A DNA stretch of 64,000 nt from Litoribacillus peritrichatus (GCF_039537985.1 NZ_BAABBN010000002.1:1-64000); one strand, 5' to 3'. Positions 7,833 to 16,817 are shown, counted from the first letter of the stretch. Numbers and translations: made by a program. The notes: generated by a model from the letters alone, not told the origin.

Positions 7833-8261
7833 ATGAAAACTTTTAGCGCAAAACCAGAAACAGTTAAACGCGATTGGTATGTTGTAGATGCTCAAGGTAA
7901 AACTTTGGGTCGTCTGGCTACTGAAGTGGCATCACGCCTTCGTGGTAAGCATAAACCTGAGTACACTCCTCATGTTGACACTGGCGATTATATCGTTGTT
8001 GTTAATGCAGAGCAGATTCAGGTAACAGGCAAGAAGTCTGCAGATAAAATGTACTACCGTCACACTGGATATCCAGGTGGTATGCGTTCAATGAACTTTG
8101 CTGAGTTAATTGATCGTAAGCCTGAGATGGTAATTGAGAAAGCGGTTAAAGGTATGTTGCCTAAGAATCCGCTAGGCCGAGCAATGTTTTCTAAGTTGAA
8201 AGTATATGCTGGTGCTGAACATCCACATGCTGCACAGCAGCCTCAAGAACTAGATATCTAA
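7833..8261 (+). CDS. rplM: 50S ribosomal protein L13 (uL13)
   Basis: A 142-residue early-assembly protein of the large subunit. The sequence carries the family blocks RDWYVVDAQGKTLGRLAT, RGKHKPEYTPHVDTGDY, KMYYRHTGYPGG and KGMLPKNPLGRAMFSKLKVY over the usual length. A GGAAAGA stretch sits directly before the ATG. It is the first gene of the conserved rplM-rpsI pair; rpsI begins 11 bases after its stop. Codon use is highly biased toward frequent codons, as expected for a ribosomal protein. Confidence 0.99.
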   Translation: MKTFSAKPETVKRDWYVVDAQGKTLGRLATEVASRLRGKHKPEYTPHVDTGDYIVVVNAEQIQVTGKKSADKMYYRHTGYPGGMRSMNFAELIDRKPEMVIEKAVKGMLPKNPLGRAMFSKLKVYAGAEHPHAAQQPQELDI

Positions 8262-8272
8262 CGGAAGTCATT

Positions 8273-8665
8273 ATGTCTGTAACACAATACTACGGTACAG
8301 GTCGCCGCAAGAGTTCCGCTGCACGTGTCTTCCTAAGACCAGGTAGTGGTTCAATTACTGTAAATCGTCGTTCTTTGGACGAGTATTTTGGTCGTGAAAC
8401 GGCTCGTATGGTTGTTCGTCAGCCTCTAGAGCTAACTGAAAACTTAGAGAAGTTTGATGTTATCGTTACTGTAAGCGGTGGCGGTGGTTCAGGTCAGGCG
8501 GGTGCTATCCGTCACGGAATTACTCGTGCATTGATGGCTTATGATGAGACTTTACGTCCGGTTCTTCGTCAAGCGGGTTATGTAACTCGTGATGCTCGTG
8601 TTGTTGAGCGTAAGAAAGTTGGTCTACGTAAAGCGCGTAAGCGTCCACAGTTCTCGAAGCGTTAA
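8273..8665 (+). CDS. rpsI: 30S ribosomal protein S9 (uS9)
   Basis: A 130-residue small-subunit protein whose C-terminal tail reaches the P-site tRNA. Diagnostic blocks are YYGTGRRKSSAARV at the start, GGGGSGQAGAIRHGI in the middle, and the basic tail KKVGLRKARKRPQFSKR ending in the invariant SKR. The length is typical. It is cotranscribed with rplM and closed by a strong intrinsic terminator 17 bases after the stop. Confidence 0.99.
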   Translation: MSVTQYYGTGRRKSSAARVFLRPGSGSITVNRRSLDEYFGRETARMVVRQPLELTENLEKFDVIVTVSGGGGSGQAGAIRHGITRALMAYDETLRPVLRQAGYVTRDARVVERKKVGLRKARKRPQFSKR

Positions 8666-8681
8666 TTCGATTTCTGTTTGG

Positions 8682-8714
8682 AAAAAGGCACTTCTTTGGA
8701 AGTGCCTTTTTTTT
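8682..8714 (+). terminator. Terminator of rplM-rpsI
   Basis: AAAAAGGCACTTC and GAAGTGCCTTTTT pair around TTTG and continue into T residues. It separates the ribosomal pair from the cytochrome bc1 operon. Confidence 0.9.
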
Positions 8715-8882
8715 GCCTTATATCAATCTATATCAGGCTCTATTCGTCTTTAGTCGCTTGTATTGTAGGGTTATTTTCTATAGTATTCCGCGACTAAAAT
8801 GACATAACGAGAGTGTGCTGGAATTCGTTGCATTTTATTGTTAGCGGATTCTGTTCGGTTGGCTGATGGGAGATAACCTAGC

Positions 8883-9476
8883 ATGAATCAAGAAGGCGTA
8901 AATAAAGGGCGCCGCCGCCTCCTTATTGGAGCCACATCTGCAGTTGGTGCAGTTGGCGCAGTAGGAGTTGCGGTCCCGTTTGTAGCGTCCTGGAACCCAA
9001 GTGCAAAAGCGAAAGCTGCAGGGGCTCCGGTTAAAGCGGATATTAGTAAGCTGGAACCAGGTCAGCAAATGATTGTTGAATGGCGTGGTAAGCCAGTTTG
9101 GATTGTTCGTCGAACTAAAGAAACTCTGGATAATCTAGAGAAACTTAATGGTTCAGTAAGAGATCCTAACTCAGAAGTTCCTCAGCAGCCAGCGTATGTA
9201 AAGGGCATTAATCGATCTATTAAGCCTGAATTCCTAGTGTTGGTTGGTATTTGTACGCACTTGGGTTGTTCACCAAAATATCGTCCAGAGATTGCACCTG
9301 CTGATTTGGGTGATGATTGGCTGGGTGGTTTCTTTTGTCCGTGTCACGGTTCTCGTTTCGATTTGGCTGGTCGTGTATTCCAGGGTGTTCCGGCGCCAAC
9401 GAACTTGGAAGTGCCGCCTCATTCTTATTTGAGTGACAACGTGATTCTTGTCGGTGTCGATCAGGAGGGCGCATAA
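8883..9476 (+). CDS. petA: Cytochrome bc1 Rieske iron-sulfur subunit
   Basis: A 197-residue electron carrier of ubiquinol:cytochrome c reductase. A Tat-type signal anchor (NKGRRRLLIGATSAVGAVG) holds it in the inner membrane with the cluster domain in the periplasm. The [2Fe-2S] ligands are in CTHLGC and CPCHGS, which also supply the structural disulfide. The ATG follows a GGGAG at 8868-8872. The stop overlaps the petB start in TAATG. The three pet genes form one operon, indicating a respiratory chain with cytochrome c. Confidence 0.98.
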   Translation: MNQEGVNKGRRRLLIGATSAVGAVGAVGVAVPFVASWNPSAKAKAAGAPVKADISKLEPGQQMIVEWRGKPVWIVRRTKETLDNLEKLNGSVRDPNSEVPQQPAYVKGINRSIKPEFLVLVGICTHLGCSPKYRPEIAPADLGDDWLGGFFCPCHGSRFDLAGRVFQGVPAPTNLEVPPHSYLSDNVILVGVDQEGA

Positions 9477-10699
9477 TGAGTAGTGATAAAAAAGGGTTGA
9501 TGGCGTGGGTTGATGATCGCCTGCCAGTCACAGAAGCTTATGAAAAACACATGAGCAAATACTACGCACCAAAGAACTTTAATGTTTGGTATGTGTTTGG
9601 TGTGTTGTCTATGTTGGTTTTGGTTAACCAGCTGTTAACCGGTATTTGGTTGACGATGAGCTTTGTTCCTTCTCAGGAAGGGGCTTTTGCTTCTGTTGAG
9701 TACATTATGCGTGATGTTGAGTGGGGTTGGTTGTTGCGATATATGCACTCCACTGGTGCTTCAGCGTTTTTTGTCGTGGTCTATCTGCATATGTTCCGTG
9801 GAATCATCTATGGCTCATATCAAAAGCCTCGTGAGTTGATCTGGATCTTTGGTATGTGTATCTACCTTGCTTTGTGTGCTGAAGCATTTATGGGATACGT
9901 ACTGCCTTGGGGTCAGATGTCTTACTGGGGTGCTCAGGTAATTATTTCTCTGTTTGGTGCAATTCCGTACATCGGTGAAGACCTGACGACTTGGGTTCGT
10001 GGTGACTATCTGATTTCAGAAATTACGTTGAACCGTTTCTTCGCTCTTCATGTTATTGCTTTGCCATTGGTGATTGTTGCGCTGGTAGTTATGCATCTTT
10101 TAGCGCTTCATGAAGTTGGCTCTAACAACCCTGACGGCGTAGACATTAAGAAAAATCTTGATGAAAACGGTGTACCGAAAGACGGTATCCCTTTCCACCC
10201 TTTCTATACGGTTCATGATTTGGTGGGTATTGTTGTTTTCTTGTTTGTGTTCTGCGGAATTATTTTCTTCATGCCAGAAATGGGCGGCTACTTCTTAGAG
10301 CATGCTAACTTTGAAGAGGCTAACCCGTTCAAGACACCGGATCACATTGCGCCAGTTTGGTACTTCACTCCGTTCTACGCAGTACTGCGTGCGGTTCCTG
10401 ATAAGTTACTGGGTGTAATTGCGATGGCGGCAGCGATTGCTATTCTGTTTGTGCTACCTTGGTTGGATCGCAGCCCGGTTCGCTCTATTCGTTATAAGGG
10501 AATGCTGAGTAAGATTGCAATTGCACTGTTTGTTGTTTCATTCGTTGTGCTTGGTGTTTGTGGTGCTCTGCCTGCATACGCTCAGCCACCATGGTTAGCG
10601 CCAGTGATGACAGTTGTGTATTTCGCATTCTTTATTTTAATGCCTTGGTACACAAAGGCAGAAAAGACTAAACCGGTACCAGAGAGGGTGACAGGCTAA
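9476..10699 (+). CDS. petB: Cytochrome b subunit of the bc1 complex
   Basis: A 407-residue integral membrane protein carrying the two b hemes and both quinone sites. The N-terminal cytochrome b domain has the heme-ligand histidines in the YMHSTGAS/YLHMFRG and FALHVIALP/MHLLALHEVG helices. The Qo-site signature is present as PVWYFTPFYAVLRAVPDK, a PEWY variant. About eight membrane helices follow the normal pattern, and the length fits the bacterial fused b and C-terminal domain form. It overlaps petA by one base and its TAA overlaps the petC ATG. Confidence 0.98.
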   Translation: MSSDKKGLMAWVDDRLPVTEAYEKHMSKYYAPKNFNVWYVFGVLSMLVLVNQLLTGIWLTMSFVPSQEGAFASVEYIMRDVEWGWLLRYMHSTGASAFFVVVYLHMFRGIIYGSYQKPRELIWIFGMCIYLALCAEAFMGYVLPWGQMSYWGAQVIISLFGAIPYIGEDLTTWVRGDYLISEITLNRFFALHVIALPLVIVALVVMHLLALHEVGSNNPDGVDIKKNLDENGVPKDGIPFHPFYTVHDLVGIVVFLFVFCGIIFFMPEMGGYFLEHANFEEANPFKTPDHIAPVWYFTPFYAVLRAVPDKLLGVIAMAAAIAILFVLPWLDRSPVRSIRYKGMLSKIAIALFVVSFVVLGVCGALPAYAQPPWLAPVMTVVYFAFFILMPWYTKAEKTKPVPERVTG

Positions 10700-11460
10700 T
10701 GAAAAAACTACTTTCTGTATTTTTGTTAAGCATTGTTGCTCCTGTTTTGGCAGTGGCAGCAGGTGGCGGATATCCTTTGGATGATATGAAGCCAAATGTT
10801 TCGAACAAGGCTTCGTTGCAAAACGGTGCTCAGACGTTCGTGAACTACTGCCAGGGTTGTCATGAAATGGCATACTCTCGCTATGAGCGAGTCGCAGACG
10901 ATTTGAACATTCCTCATGATCTGGTGACTGAAAACCTGATCTTTGATGGTGCTAAAATCGGTCAGCACATGACAAACGCAATGACTGTGGATGCAGCAAA
11001 GCGTTGGTTTGGTACTGCGCCACCGGATTTGACGTTGGTTGCTCGTGTACGTGGTGAAGACTGGCTGTATACTTATTTGCAAACGTTCTATGAAGATACA
11101 ACTCGTCCGTTCGGTGTGAACAACGAAGTGTTCCCTAATGTAGGTATGCCGCATGTTTTGGCTGAACTGCAAGGGCTTCAAAAGAAAGGTTGTGCACAGG
11201 TACCGGTTGAAGTGGATGTACTTACTGGTCAGGACATTACTGAAGAAAAATGTGATGTGCTTTATCTGGCTGAAGAAGGCAAGCTAACACCAGCTGAATA
11301 CGAAGAGACGGTTTATGACCTTGTAAACTTTTTAGTTTACACTGCAGAACCAATGCAGGAAAAACGTATTCGCATTGGTATTTATGTCATGCTGTTCTTG
11401 TCTGTCTTCTTTATCTTTGCGTATTTACTGAATCGTGAATACTGGAAAGATCTCCACTAA
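10699..11460 (+). CDS. petC: Cytochrome c1 subunit of the bc1 complex
   Basis: A 253-residue periplasmic c-type cytochrome anchored by a C-terminal helix (IGIYVMLFLSVFFIFAYLL). The N terminus is a signal peptide (KLLSVFLLSIVAPVLAVAAG). Heme attaches at CQGCH near residue 54, and the axial methionine is likely in the VGMPHVLAEL block. It passes electrons from the Rieske centre to a soluble or membrane cytochrome c. It is the last gene of petABC; a hairpin follows before sspA. Confidence 0.97.
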   Translation: MKKLLSVFLLSIVAPVLAVAAGGGYPLDDMKPNVSNKASLQNGAQTFVNYCQGCHEMAYSRYERVADDLNIPHDLVTENLIFDGAKIGQHMTNAMTVDAAKRWFGTAPPDLTLVARVRGEDWLYTYLQTFYEDTTRPFGVNNEVFPNVGMPHVLAELQGLQKKGCAQVPVEVDVLTGQDITEEKCDVLYLAEEGKLTPAEYEETVYDLVNFLVYTAEPMQEKRIRIGIYVMLFLSVFFIFAYLLNREYWKDLH

Positions 11461-11487
11461 TACAGTGGTATAGTAAAAATGACAAAT

Positions 11488-11519
11488 GGGTGTACGGTTT
11501 AACCGCACACCCTATTTTT
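11488..11519 (+). terminator. Terminator-like hairpin between petC and sspA
   Basis: GGGTGT-A-CGG pairs with CCG-C-ACACCC, with one internal mismatch, followed by TATTTTT. It should end or reduce transcription from petABC into sspAB. Confidence 0.65.
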
Positions 11520-11540
11520 GGTTTTAATTTGGGGTGAATT

Positions 11541-12164
11541 ATGGGCGTAGTTGCCAAACGATCTTCTATGACGTTTTATTCTGACGGCGAGAGTCATTAC
11601 AGCCATCGAGTTCGTATTGTACTGGCTGAGAAGGGTGTAGCGGTTGATGTTCTGGATATTAACCCAGATAGCAAGCCAGAAGATTTAGCTACATTGAATC
11701 CATATAACGAATTACCAACTTTGGTTGATCGTGAGTTGGTGTTGTACCAGCCAGAGATCATGATGGAGTACTTGGATGAGCGTTTTCCGCATCCTCCTCT
11801 GTTGCCTGTTTATCCGGTAGCGCGTGCGCAAAGCCGTCTTTGGATGTATCGTATCGAACGAGACTGGAGTCCATTGGTTGATCAGATCCTAGCGGGTAAG
11901 GGTGATGTGGAAGCCGCTCGTAAGCGTTTAACAGATAGTATTGTTGCTGTTGCGGGCATTTTCGAAGAAAAACCTTACTTTATGAGCGATGACTTTACGG
12001 TTGTTGATTGCTTGGTGGGTCCAATATTGTGGCGTTTAAAAAGACTGGGTATTCAATTGCCGGAGTCCACGCCTAAAGGGCTTGAGAACTACATGACTCG
12101 TTTATTTGATCGTGAATCTTTCCAGGCGAGCTTGTCTGAAGCTGAAAGAGAAATGTGTCTTTAA
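11541..12164 (+). CDS. sspA: Stringent starvation protein A
   Basis: A 207-residue RNA-polymerase-associated protein with a glutathione-S-transferase fold. In E. coli it binds RNA polymerase and helps acid-stress and phage P1 late transcription. The thioredoxin-like N domain reads MTFYSDGESHYSHRVRIVLAEKG, and NPYNELPTLVDRELVLYQPEIMMEYLDERFPHPPLLP matches the conserved SspA pocket. The helical C domain is complete. SspA lacks glutathione activity in studied cases. It starts after a GGGGTGAATT ribosome site and heads the sspA-sspB pair, 21 bases apart, downstream of petABC as in pseudomonads. Confidence 0.96.
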   Translation: MGVVAKRSSMTFYSDGESHYSHRVRIVLAEKGVAVDVLDINPDSKPEDLATLNPYNELPTLVDRELVLYQPEIMMEYLDERFPHPPLLPVYPVARAQSRLWMYRIERDWSPLVDQILAGKGDVEAARKRLTDSIVAVAGIFEEKPYFMSDDFTVVDCLVGPILWRLKRLGIQLPESTPKGLENYMTRLFDRESFQASLSEAEREMCL

Positions 12165-12185
12165 TGAAATCTCGGAGTTAGGATA

Positions 12186-12602
12186 ATGACGCCAAGTAGG
12201 CCTTATTTAATTCGAGCACTGCAGGAGTGGATGGTTGATAACAACTTCACTCCGTACATCGTTGTTGATGCCGGTGTTCGGGATGTGCAGGTGCCTCAGG
12301 ATTTTGTATCAGATGGACAAATTATTCTAAACATTGCACCCTCTGCTGTGCGTGGCTTAATTGTGAGTAATGACGCAATTGATTTTAATGCCCGGTTTGG
12401 TGGTGTGCCAATGCGAGTTTACGTACCTATCGTAGCTGTCTTGGCGATTTATGCTCGGGAAAACGGTCAAGGTATGGTCTTTGGTGCAGAGCCAGGTGCT
12501 CCTCAGCCGGATGATGAGCCGCCTTTGAAGGTGGTTGATGATCCAAGTGCGGATGAAAAGCCAGCTGAAAAATCTAAGCCAAGTTTGAAAGTTGTAAAAT
12601 AA
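12186..12602 (+). CDS. sspB: ClpXP protease specificity-enhancing factor
   Basis: A 138-residue adaptor that delivers ssrA-tagged peptides from stalled ribosomes to ClpXP. The N-terminal binding domain is recognisable in RPYLIRALQEWMVDNNFTPYIVVDA and ILNIAPSAVRGLIVSND. A flexible acidic linker follows, and the last residues KPSLKVVK match the ClpX-tethering tail LRVVK-type motif. Interestingly, a similar PPLKVVDD occurs about 25 residues earlier, possibly a second weak ClpX contact. Cotranscribed with sspA. Confidence 0.96.
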   Translation: MTPSRPYLIRALQEWMVDNNFTPYIVVDAGVRDVQVPQDFVSDGQIILNIAPSAVRGLIVSNDAIDFNARFGGVPMRVYVPIVAVLAIYARENGQGMVFGAEPGAPQPDDEPPLKVVDDPSADEKPAEKSKPSLKVVK

Positions 12603-12626
12603 AAAAGAGCCGCATGGCTCTTTTTT
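12601..12626. terminator. Bidirectional terminator between sspB and dolP
   Basis: AAAAAAGAGCC and GGCTCTTTTTT pair around GCAT. The flanking A and T runs make it work in both directions for the convergent genes. Confidence 0.9.
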
Positions 12627-12644
12627 ATTGTCTAGCTTATGGGG

Positions 12645-13214
12645 CTAGATGTATTCAAATAGTTTTACAATGCGCTCTACGCCATAAATTTTTTGAGTGA
12701 TGGCAACGGCGTGTTCCGCTTCCGTTTTGGTGACCAGGCCCATTAAGTAGACGGTACCTTGTTCCGTGACTACCTTGATTCTAGAGCTGGGTAGGTTTTT
12801 CTCAAATGTCATTTGGGTCGATACTTTGGTGGTGAGCCAGCTGTCGTTAACGCGCGACAACCAAGTGCTGACACCGGAAACCTTTAATTCGTTATAGACT
12901 TTACGGACAGCTCGCGTTTTGGAGGCCACTTCGCCTGCTAATGTCTTGCTCTCGTCATCAGGAACTTCGCCCACTAATAACACGGTGCCGTTGAAGCTGA
13001 TGGTGTCTATGTTGGAATTTTTCAGATATTCAGAGGCTTTTCGTAGGTTAACACTGATTTTGGTTTCGATGTTGGAGTCTTCGACAACGGCGCCAAGGGT
13101 TCGGGTGCCTTTGTGTTCTTCGATCGGGGTGTCGGACGTAGCATCCAGTAAGCTTACGCATCCCGACATAAAAGTTACTATGAAGAGAACGCCTAAAGCC
13201 TTGATGGGGGTCAT
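12645..13214 (-). CDS. dolP: Outer-membrane BON-domain lipoprotein DolP
   Basis: A 189-residue lipoprotein. The signal peptide ends in the lipobox FMSGC, giving an acylated Cys at about residue 19. Two BON domains follow (about residues 48-115 and 125-189); the second ends in GTVYLMGLVTKTEAEHAVAI. DolP (YraP) sits at the division site, binds anionic phospholipids and supports outer-membrane integrity. The order yraN-diaA-dolP downstream of lpoA is the same as in E. coli. Its start overlaps the end of diaA by four bases, so the two are translationally coupled. Confidence 0.93.
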   Translation of the reverse strand: MTPIKALGVLFIVTFMSGCVSLLDATSDTPIEEHKGTRTLGAVVEDSNIETKISVNLRKASEYLKNSNIDTISFNGTVLLVGEVPDDESKTLAGEVASKTRAVRKVYNELKVSGVSTWLSRVNDSWLTTKVSTQMTFEKNLPSSRIKVVTEQGTVYLMGLVTKTEAEHAVAITQKIYGVERIVKLFEYI

Positions 13215-13804
13215 TGAGATTCCTCAAACAGTTGGTGATCAATAAGGTCGCACAGGCAGTGAATGATGCTCATGTGTGCTTCGTGAATGATGGGTTTGAT
13301 GTCGCTCGGCACGCGAAGTTCAATATCGTGCTCTGTTAATAGGCTGGCAACCCCGCCGCCATCGCCACCCGTAAGGGCGATGACTGCAATTTCACGGTCG
13401 TGAGCGGCCTGAATGGCTTGAATGATGTTAGGGGAGTTTCCGCCGGTGCTGATGATGACTAGGATGTCACCAGGCTGGCCTAAAGCTTTTATTTGTCTGG
13501 CGTAGACCTCGGCGAAACTGAACGAGTTGGAAATGCCGTTGGTTGCGCAGCTGTCTGTCCCGATGGTGAGGGATGGAAGGCCGGGTCTGTCTTGGTCAAA
13601 CTTATTCAGCAGCGAAGTTGAGAGCAGTTGAGCTACAGCGAGCGATGCACCGTTACCGCAGGTGATGATTTTGTTGTCACTCACCAGGCAGCCGATCAGC
13701 CATTGGCTAACGAGGCATATGTCGTCGGTTAATAATTCGGCCGTATGCATTTTTGTTTCTACGGATTGGCCGATGTGCATTTGTATGCGATCTTGCAGAC
13801 TCAT
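13211..13804 (-). CDS. diaA: SIS-domain DnaA initiator-associating protein
   Basis: A 197-residue sugar-isomerase (SIS) fold protein. The blocks ITCGNGASLAVAQLLSTSLLNKF and ISTGGNSPNIIQAI mark the phosphosugar-binding pocket of the GmhA/DiaA group. In E. coli DiaA forms a tetramer that binds DnaA and helps its assembly at oriC. GmhA (phosphoheptose isomerase) is closely related, but the position between yraN and dolP favours DiaA. It lies 20 bases after yraN and overlaps dolP by four bases. Confidence 0.9.
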   Translation of the reverse strand: MSLQDRIQMHIGQSVETKMHTAELLTDDICLVSQWLIGCLVSDNKIITCGNGASLAVAQLLSTSLLNKFDQDRPGLPSLTIGTDSCATNGISNSFSFAEVYARQIKALGQPGDILVIISTGGNSPNIIQAIQAAHDREIAVIALTGGDGGGVASLLTEHDIELRVPSDIKPIIHEAHMSIIHCLCDLIDHQLFEESQ

Positions 13805-13824
13805 TTGGTTCTCATCAGGGCAAT

Positions 13825-14202
13825 TTAGAAGGCATTTCGAATCCAGTTGATTTGGTGATGATCGTTATTGAAAATGATACTGATCACATCAAATCGGCAA
13901 AAACTGTTTTTGAGTCGAGGCGTATTGATTAAAAAGTGATTCGCGGCTCGATGAATTCGTTGCTGTTTGTTTGAGTCAACTGTCTCTTCTGGCTGGCCAA
14001 AATACGTATTGGATTTTGATCTGACTTCACAGAAGACCACAATGTCATTATGGAGAGCGATAATATCAATTTCTCCAAGCTTACATAAGTAATTTTTCTT
14101 AAGGATTTTGAGCCCATTGGTTTCTAAATGAGCCCTTGCAATGCTTTCATACTTATCGCCAATTTGTTTAGTTGATAGTAATTGGCGGAGTGGCCGTCTC
14201 AT
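13825..14202 (-). CDS. yraN: UPF0102 family protein YraN
   Basis: About 125 residues with the fold and motifs of restriction-endonuclease-like proteins: GEIDIIA and FCEVRSKSN, the E/D and ExK-type residues being replaced by EVR. Molecular function is unknown. Longer in-frame starts exist back to 14292, but these would overlap lpoA by over 120 bases. The ATG at 14202 has GGAAAG just upstream and places the start next to the conserved QLLSTKQIGDKYE helix, matching E. coli YraN length. The gene still overlaps the lpoA end by 35 bases. Confidence 0.88.
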   Translation of the reverse strand: MRRPLRQLLSTKQIGDKYESIARAHLETNGLKILKKNYLCKLGEIDIIALHNDIVVFCEVRSKSNTYFGQPEETVDSNKQQRIHRAANHFLINTPRLKNSFCRFDVISIIFNNDHHQINWIRNAF

Positions 14203-15976
14203 ATGGCTTTCCATAGCGAACATGACTGACAGGGAATTCTCGGATGAATTGATGCTTTCCGTCGAAATAGATGTTTGAGCTGTATGCTTCAATTTGCTGA
14301 TTGTTCATGGCCAGTAGGCTTGGAAGGTTAAAGGCTGTGGCAAAGATATCTGCTCCCCAGCTATAGAGTTTGGCTCTGGGTTGATCTTTGGTGGGTAGCA
14401 GGCTTGCAGCGCTGTAACTTGACGGATTCCACTTTGAATCCGCAAAAATGACTTTGTTTAGGTCTTTATCTGTTTTACCGGAGTGTAATTTGCTGGCGAT
14501 ATCGGAATTGCTGTACACCTGAATAGAATCGGCGAAATAAAATGCCATCAACGGGTTGGTCTGACGAAGGTCTTTATATTTGAGTGGGCTGTAGATGAAC
14601 TCGACATCGTCTCGTCGGCGAGCAGTAAATTCGATGGGGGATCTAAGTAACCGGCTGAGTTGTTGTGCCCTTTGGTTGCTTTTATCAATTTCAAGGAGTT
14701 TTTTAAGACTGTTGGCCCAAGTCCCTTCGTAGGCTTGAATATGGCTGATTTTACCGCCCATGTTGTTAAATGCCTGGCTGAACGCTGAGGCGAGTTTCAT
14801 GCCTTTGTTGGAATCGTAGGTGAGAATCGCCCCGGTTTTTTTATTTTCTTTGATGGCGAATTTTGCCATGGTGCGGGCTTCGTCTTCTGCTTGCAGTTCC
14901 ATGAAGAATAAATTGGTCGGCAGTTGCGTTGTTTCTGGAGAGTTCAGGGCAATGGTCGGGTGTTTCAATTGAGGAAGTGTTAACAGTTGCTTGACGTTCT
15001 TATTGCTGAGCGGGCCTAAAATCAAATCGGACTCAATTGCATTGTATGTATCGAGAAAATTGTCGGTGTTGCTGTTGATGATTTGAATTTCTGGTCGGAT
15101 ATCTTCAGGGAGCTGATAGTTGGCCATTAAAATGCCTTGTACCAGGCTTTTGCTGACGCTGGCAAATTTTCCTTCTAGAGGAAGTAATACCGCAATGGAG
15201 CGGATGTTGACGTTGCTGGATTGAGGGATGTTTTTTACTTCTGTTGGCAGGTTGCTCAATGCAGGGTGGTCTGGATGTTTTGACTGCCACCGGGCCAGCG
15301 CGATGCCTTTGAATTGAATTGCTGTTTGGCTGTTGGTGATCATCGCAAGTTCAATCCAGCCATTGACGACGTCTGAATGCGATTCTTTGATGTTCTCAGA
15401 AAGCAAAGAGGCTGGTTTGTCAGTAAGGACTTGCCAGATGGTTTGGTTGAATTCTGCTGTCTGGGTGGTGTTTAAAATCGGCTCTAAATGCGAGAGTAGG
15501 TCTATCGCTAACGTCAGTTGTTCAGAAGTAGCCAGTTGTAATGCATAGTGTTTTTGCCAAGACCACTGATCGTCTTCCGGTAAAGAGGCGAGAAGGTCGG
15601 ATGTCATTTTGTCGAACCAGGATAATGCTTGATCACTTTTAGTGAAGAAAAGTGTCAGTGATTTCAGGTAGATATATTTAGCTTGGTGTTGCTGGTTTAA
15701 GTTGTCGTACTTTGGTACTAAATTCAGTGCTGATAAGCTTTTGTCGTATTCTTTTACGTTGAAGTATTCGTTGGCCGCTTCAATTCTGAACTGTGAAGAA
15801 AAAGGCTCTTGTGATGACAGTGCTTTATTTAAAAAGGCATCCGCGTTAGAAAATGATGACGTGCTTGCCTGGTGATGTTGTTCCGGTGTTGAAGCACAGG
15901 CAGACAGGAGAATGAGTAACCCATATACTAACGTTTTTCTAATGACTGAAGCGGATTGAAATTTAACTATGTCCAC
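14168..15976 (-). CDS. lpoA: Penicillin-binding protein activator LpoA
   Basis: A 602-residue outer-membrane lipoprotein that activates PBP1A for peptidoglycan synthesis. The signal peptide ends in the lipobox LLSAC. The N-terminal half is a TPR-like helical region (about residues 40-250). The C-terminal half is an LppC domain with a periplasmic-binding-protein fold, including SIAVLLPLEGKFASVSKSL and LILGPLSNKNVKQLL. The only plausible start is GTG at 15976; no ATG is available before the signal peptide. That start lies inside the divergent rsmI gene, so the two coding regions overlap by eight bases head to head. Confidence 0.92.
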   Translation of the reverse strand: MDIVKFQSASVIRKTLVYGLLILLSACASTPEQHHQASTSSFSNADAFLNKALSSQEPFSSQFRIEAANEYFNVKEYDKSLSALNLVPKYDNLNQQHQAKYIYLKSLTLFFTKSDQALSWFDKMTSDLLASLPEDDQWSWQKHYALQLATSEQLTLAIDLLSHLEPILNTTQTAEFNQTIWQVLTDKPASLLSENIKESHSDVVNGWIELAMITNSQTAIQFKGIALARWQSKHPDHPALSNLPTEVKNIPQSSNVNIRSIAVLLPLEGKFASVSKSLVQGILMANYQLPEDIRPEIQIINSNTDNFLDTYNAIESDLILGPLSNKNVKQLLTLPQLKHPTIALNSPETTQLPTNLFFMELQAEDEARTMAKFAIKENKKTGAILTYDSNKGMKLASAFSQAFNNMGGKISHIQAYEGTWANSLKKLLEIDKSNQRAQQLSRLLRSPIEFTARRRDDVEFIYSPLKYKDLRQTNPLMAFYFADSIQVYSNSDIASKLHSGKTDKDLNKVIFADSKWNPSSYSAASLLPTKDQPRAKLYSWGADIFATAFNLPSLLAMNNQQIEAYSSNIYFDGKHQFIREFPVSHVRYGKPYETATPPITIN

Positions 15977-16817
15977 AGGACCCTCTGAACCTATTTTATA
16001 TATCGTACCTACGCCAATTGGGAATTTAGATGATATTACCCAGCGAAGTTTAAAGGTGTTGAATGAAGCTGATTTAATTGCTTGTGAGGATACCAGACAC
16101 AGTGGCAGATTGCTTGATCATTATGCAATAAAAACCGCCTTAACTGCCCTTCATGATCACAATGAGCGAGGAAAATCTGACTGGATTGTCCAGCAGCTTC
16201 AGGAGGGTAATACTGTTGCCTTAATTAGTGATGCGGGTACGCCTTTGATCTCTGATCCTGGTTATCATTTGGTGAATAAAGTGAGGGAGGCCGGTTTTCG
16301 TGTGTCGCCGTTACCGGGAGCTTGTGCAGCGGTTGCCGCACTGAGTGCCAGCGGCTTACCGACGGATTACTTTAGTTTTATTGGTTTTTTACCGGCCAAG
16401 AGCAGCCAAAGGAAAAATAAACTCAATGAGCACCTGTCTGATACATCGACGTTAATTTTCTATGAATCTCCGCACCGTATACTGCCTTGTTTGGTGGATA
16501 TGAATGAGGTGTTTGGTGAGCGAAAAGTTGTCTTGGCTAGGGAGGTTACAAAAACATATGAAACCTTTTTGTCTGGCACTTTTGAAAAGCTCATTGAAAC
16601 GCTTGAGGAGGATTCTAATCAGCAACGGGGCGAAATGGTGGTGATGGTTCAAGGGGCGGATAAGCGAGAGGTGTCTGCCAGCTTGGCAGGTCTGGACTCA
16701 ATGATTAAATCTTCGCTTAAATACCTTGGTGTGAAACAAACTTCGGCACTGCTGTCTGAGATTACGGGGTTGAGAAAGAAAGAAATTTATCAGCGGGCGC
16801 TTGAGTTATCGGAATAG
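15969..16817 (+). CDS. rsmI: 16S rRNA (cytidine1402-2'-O)-methyltransferase
   Basis: A 282-residue SAM-dependent enzyme of the tetrapyrrole-methylase fold that 2'-O-methylates C1402 in the ribosomal P site. RsmH, encoded about 1 kb downstream, adds the N4 methyl to the same base. Diagnostic blocks are IVPTPIGNLDDITQRSL, CEDTRHSGRLLDHY, LISDAGTPLISDPGY and PLPGACAAVAALSASGLP. Length is typical. The ATG overlaps the divergent lpoA start, so the promoter must lie within lpoA. It is followed by the rnpB promoter. Confidence 0.97.
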   Translation: MSTGPSEPILYIVPTPIGNLDDITQRSLKVLNEADLIACEDTRHSGRLLDHYAIKTALTALHDHNERGKSDWIVQQLQEGNTVALISDAGTPLISDPGYHLVNKVREAGFRVSPLPGACAAVAALSASGLPTDYFSFIGFLPAKSSQRKNKLNEHLSDTSTLIFYESPHRILPCLVDMNEVFGERKVVLAREVTKTYETFLSGTFEKLIETLEEDSNQQRGEMVVMVQGADKREVSASLAGLDSMIKSSLKYLGVKQTSALLSEITGLRKKEIYQRALELSE

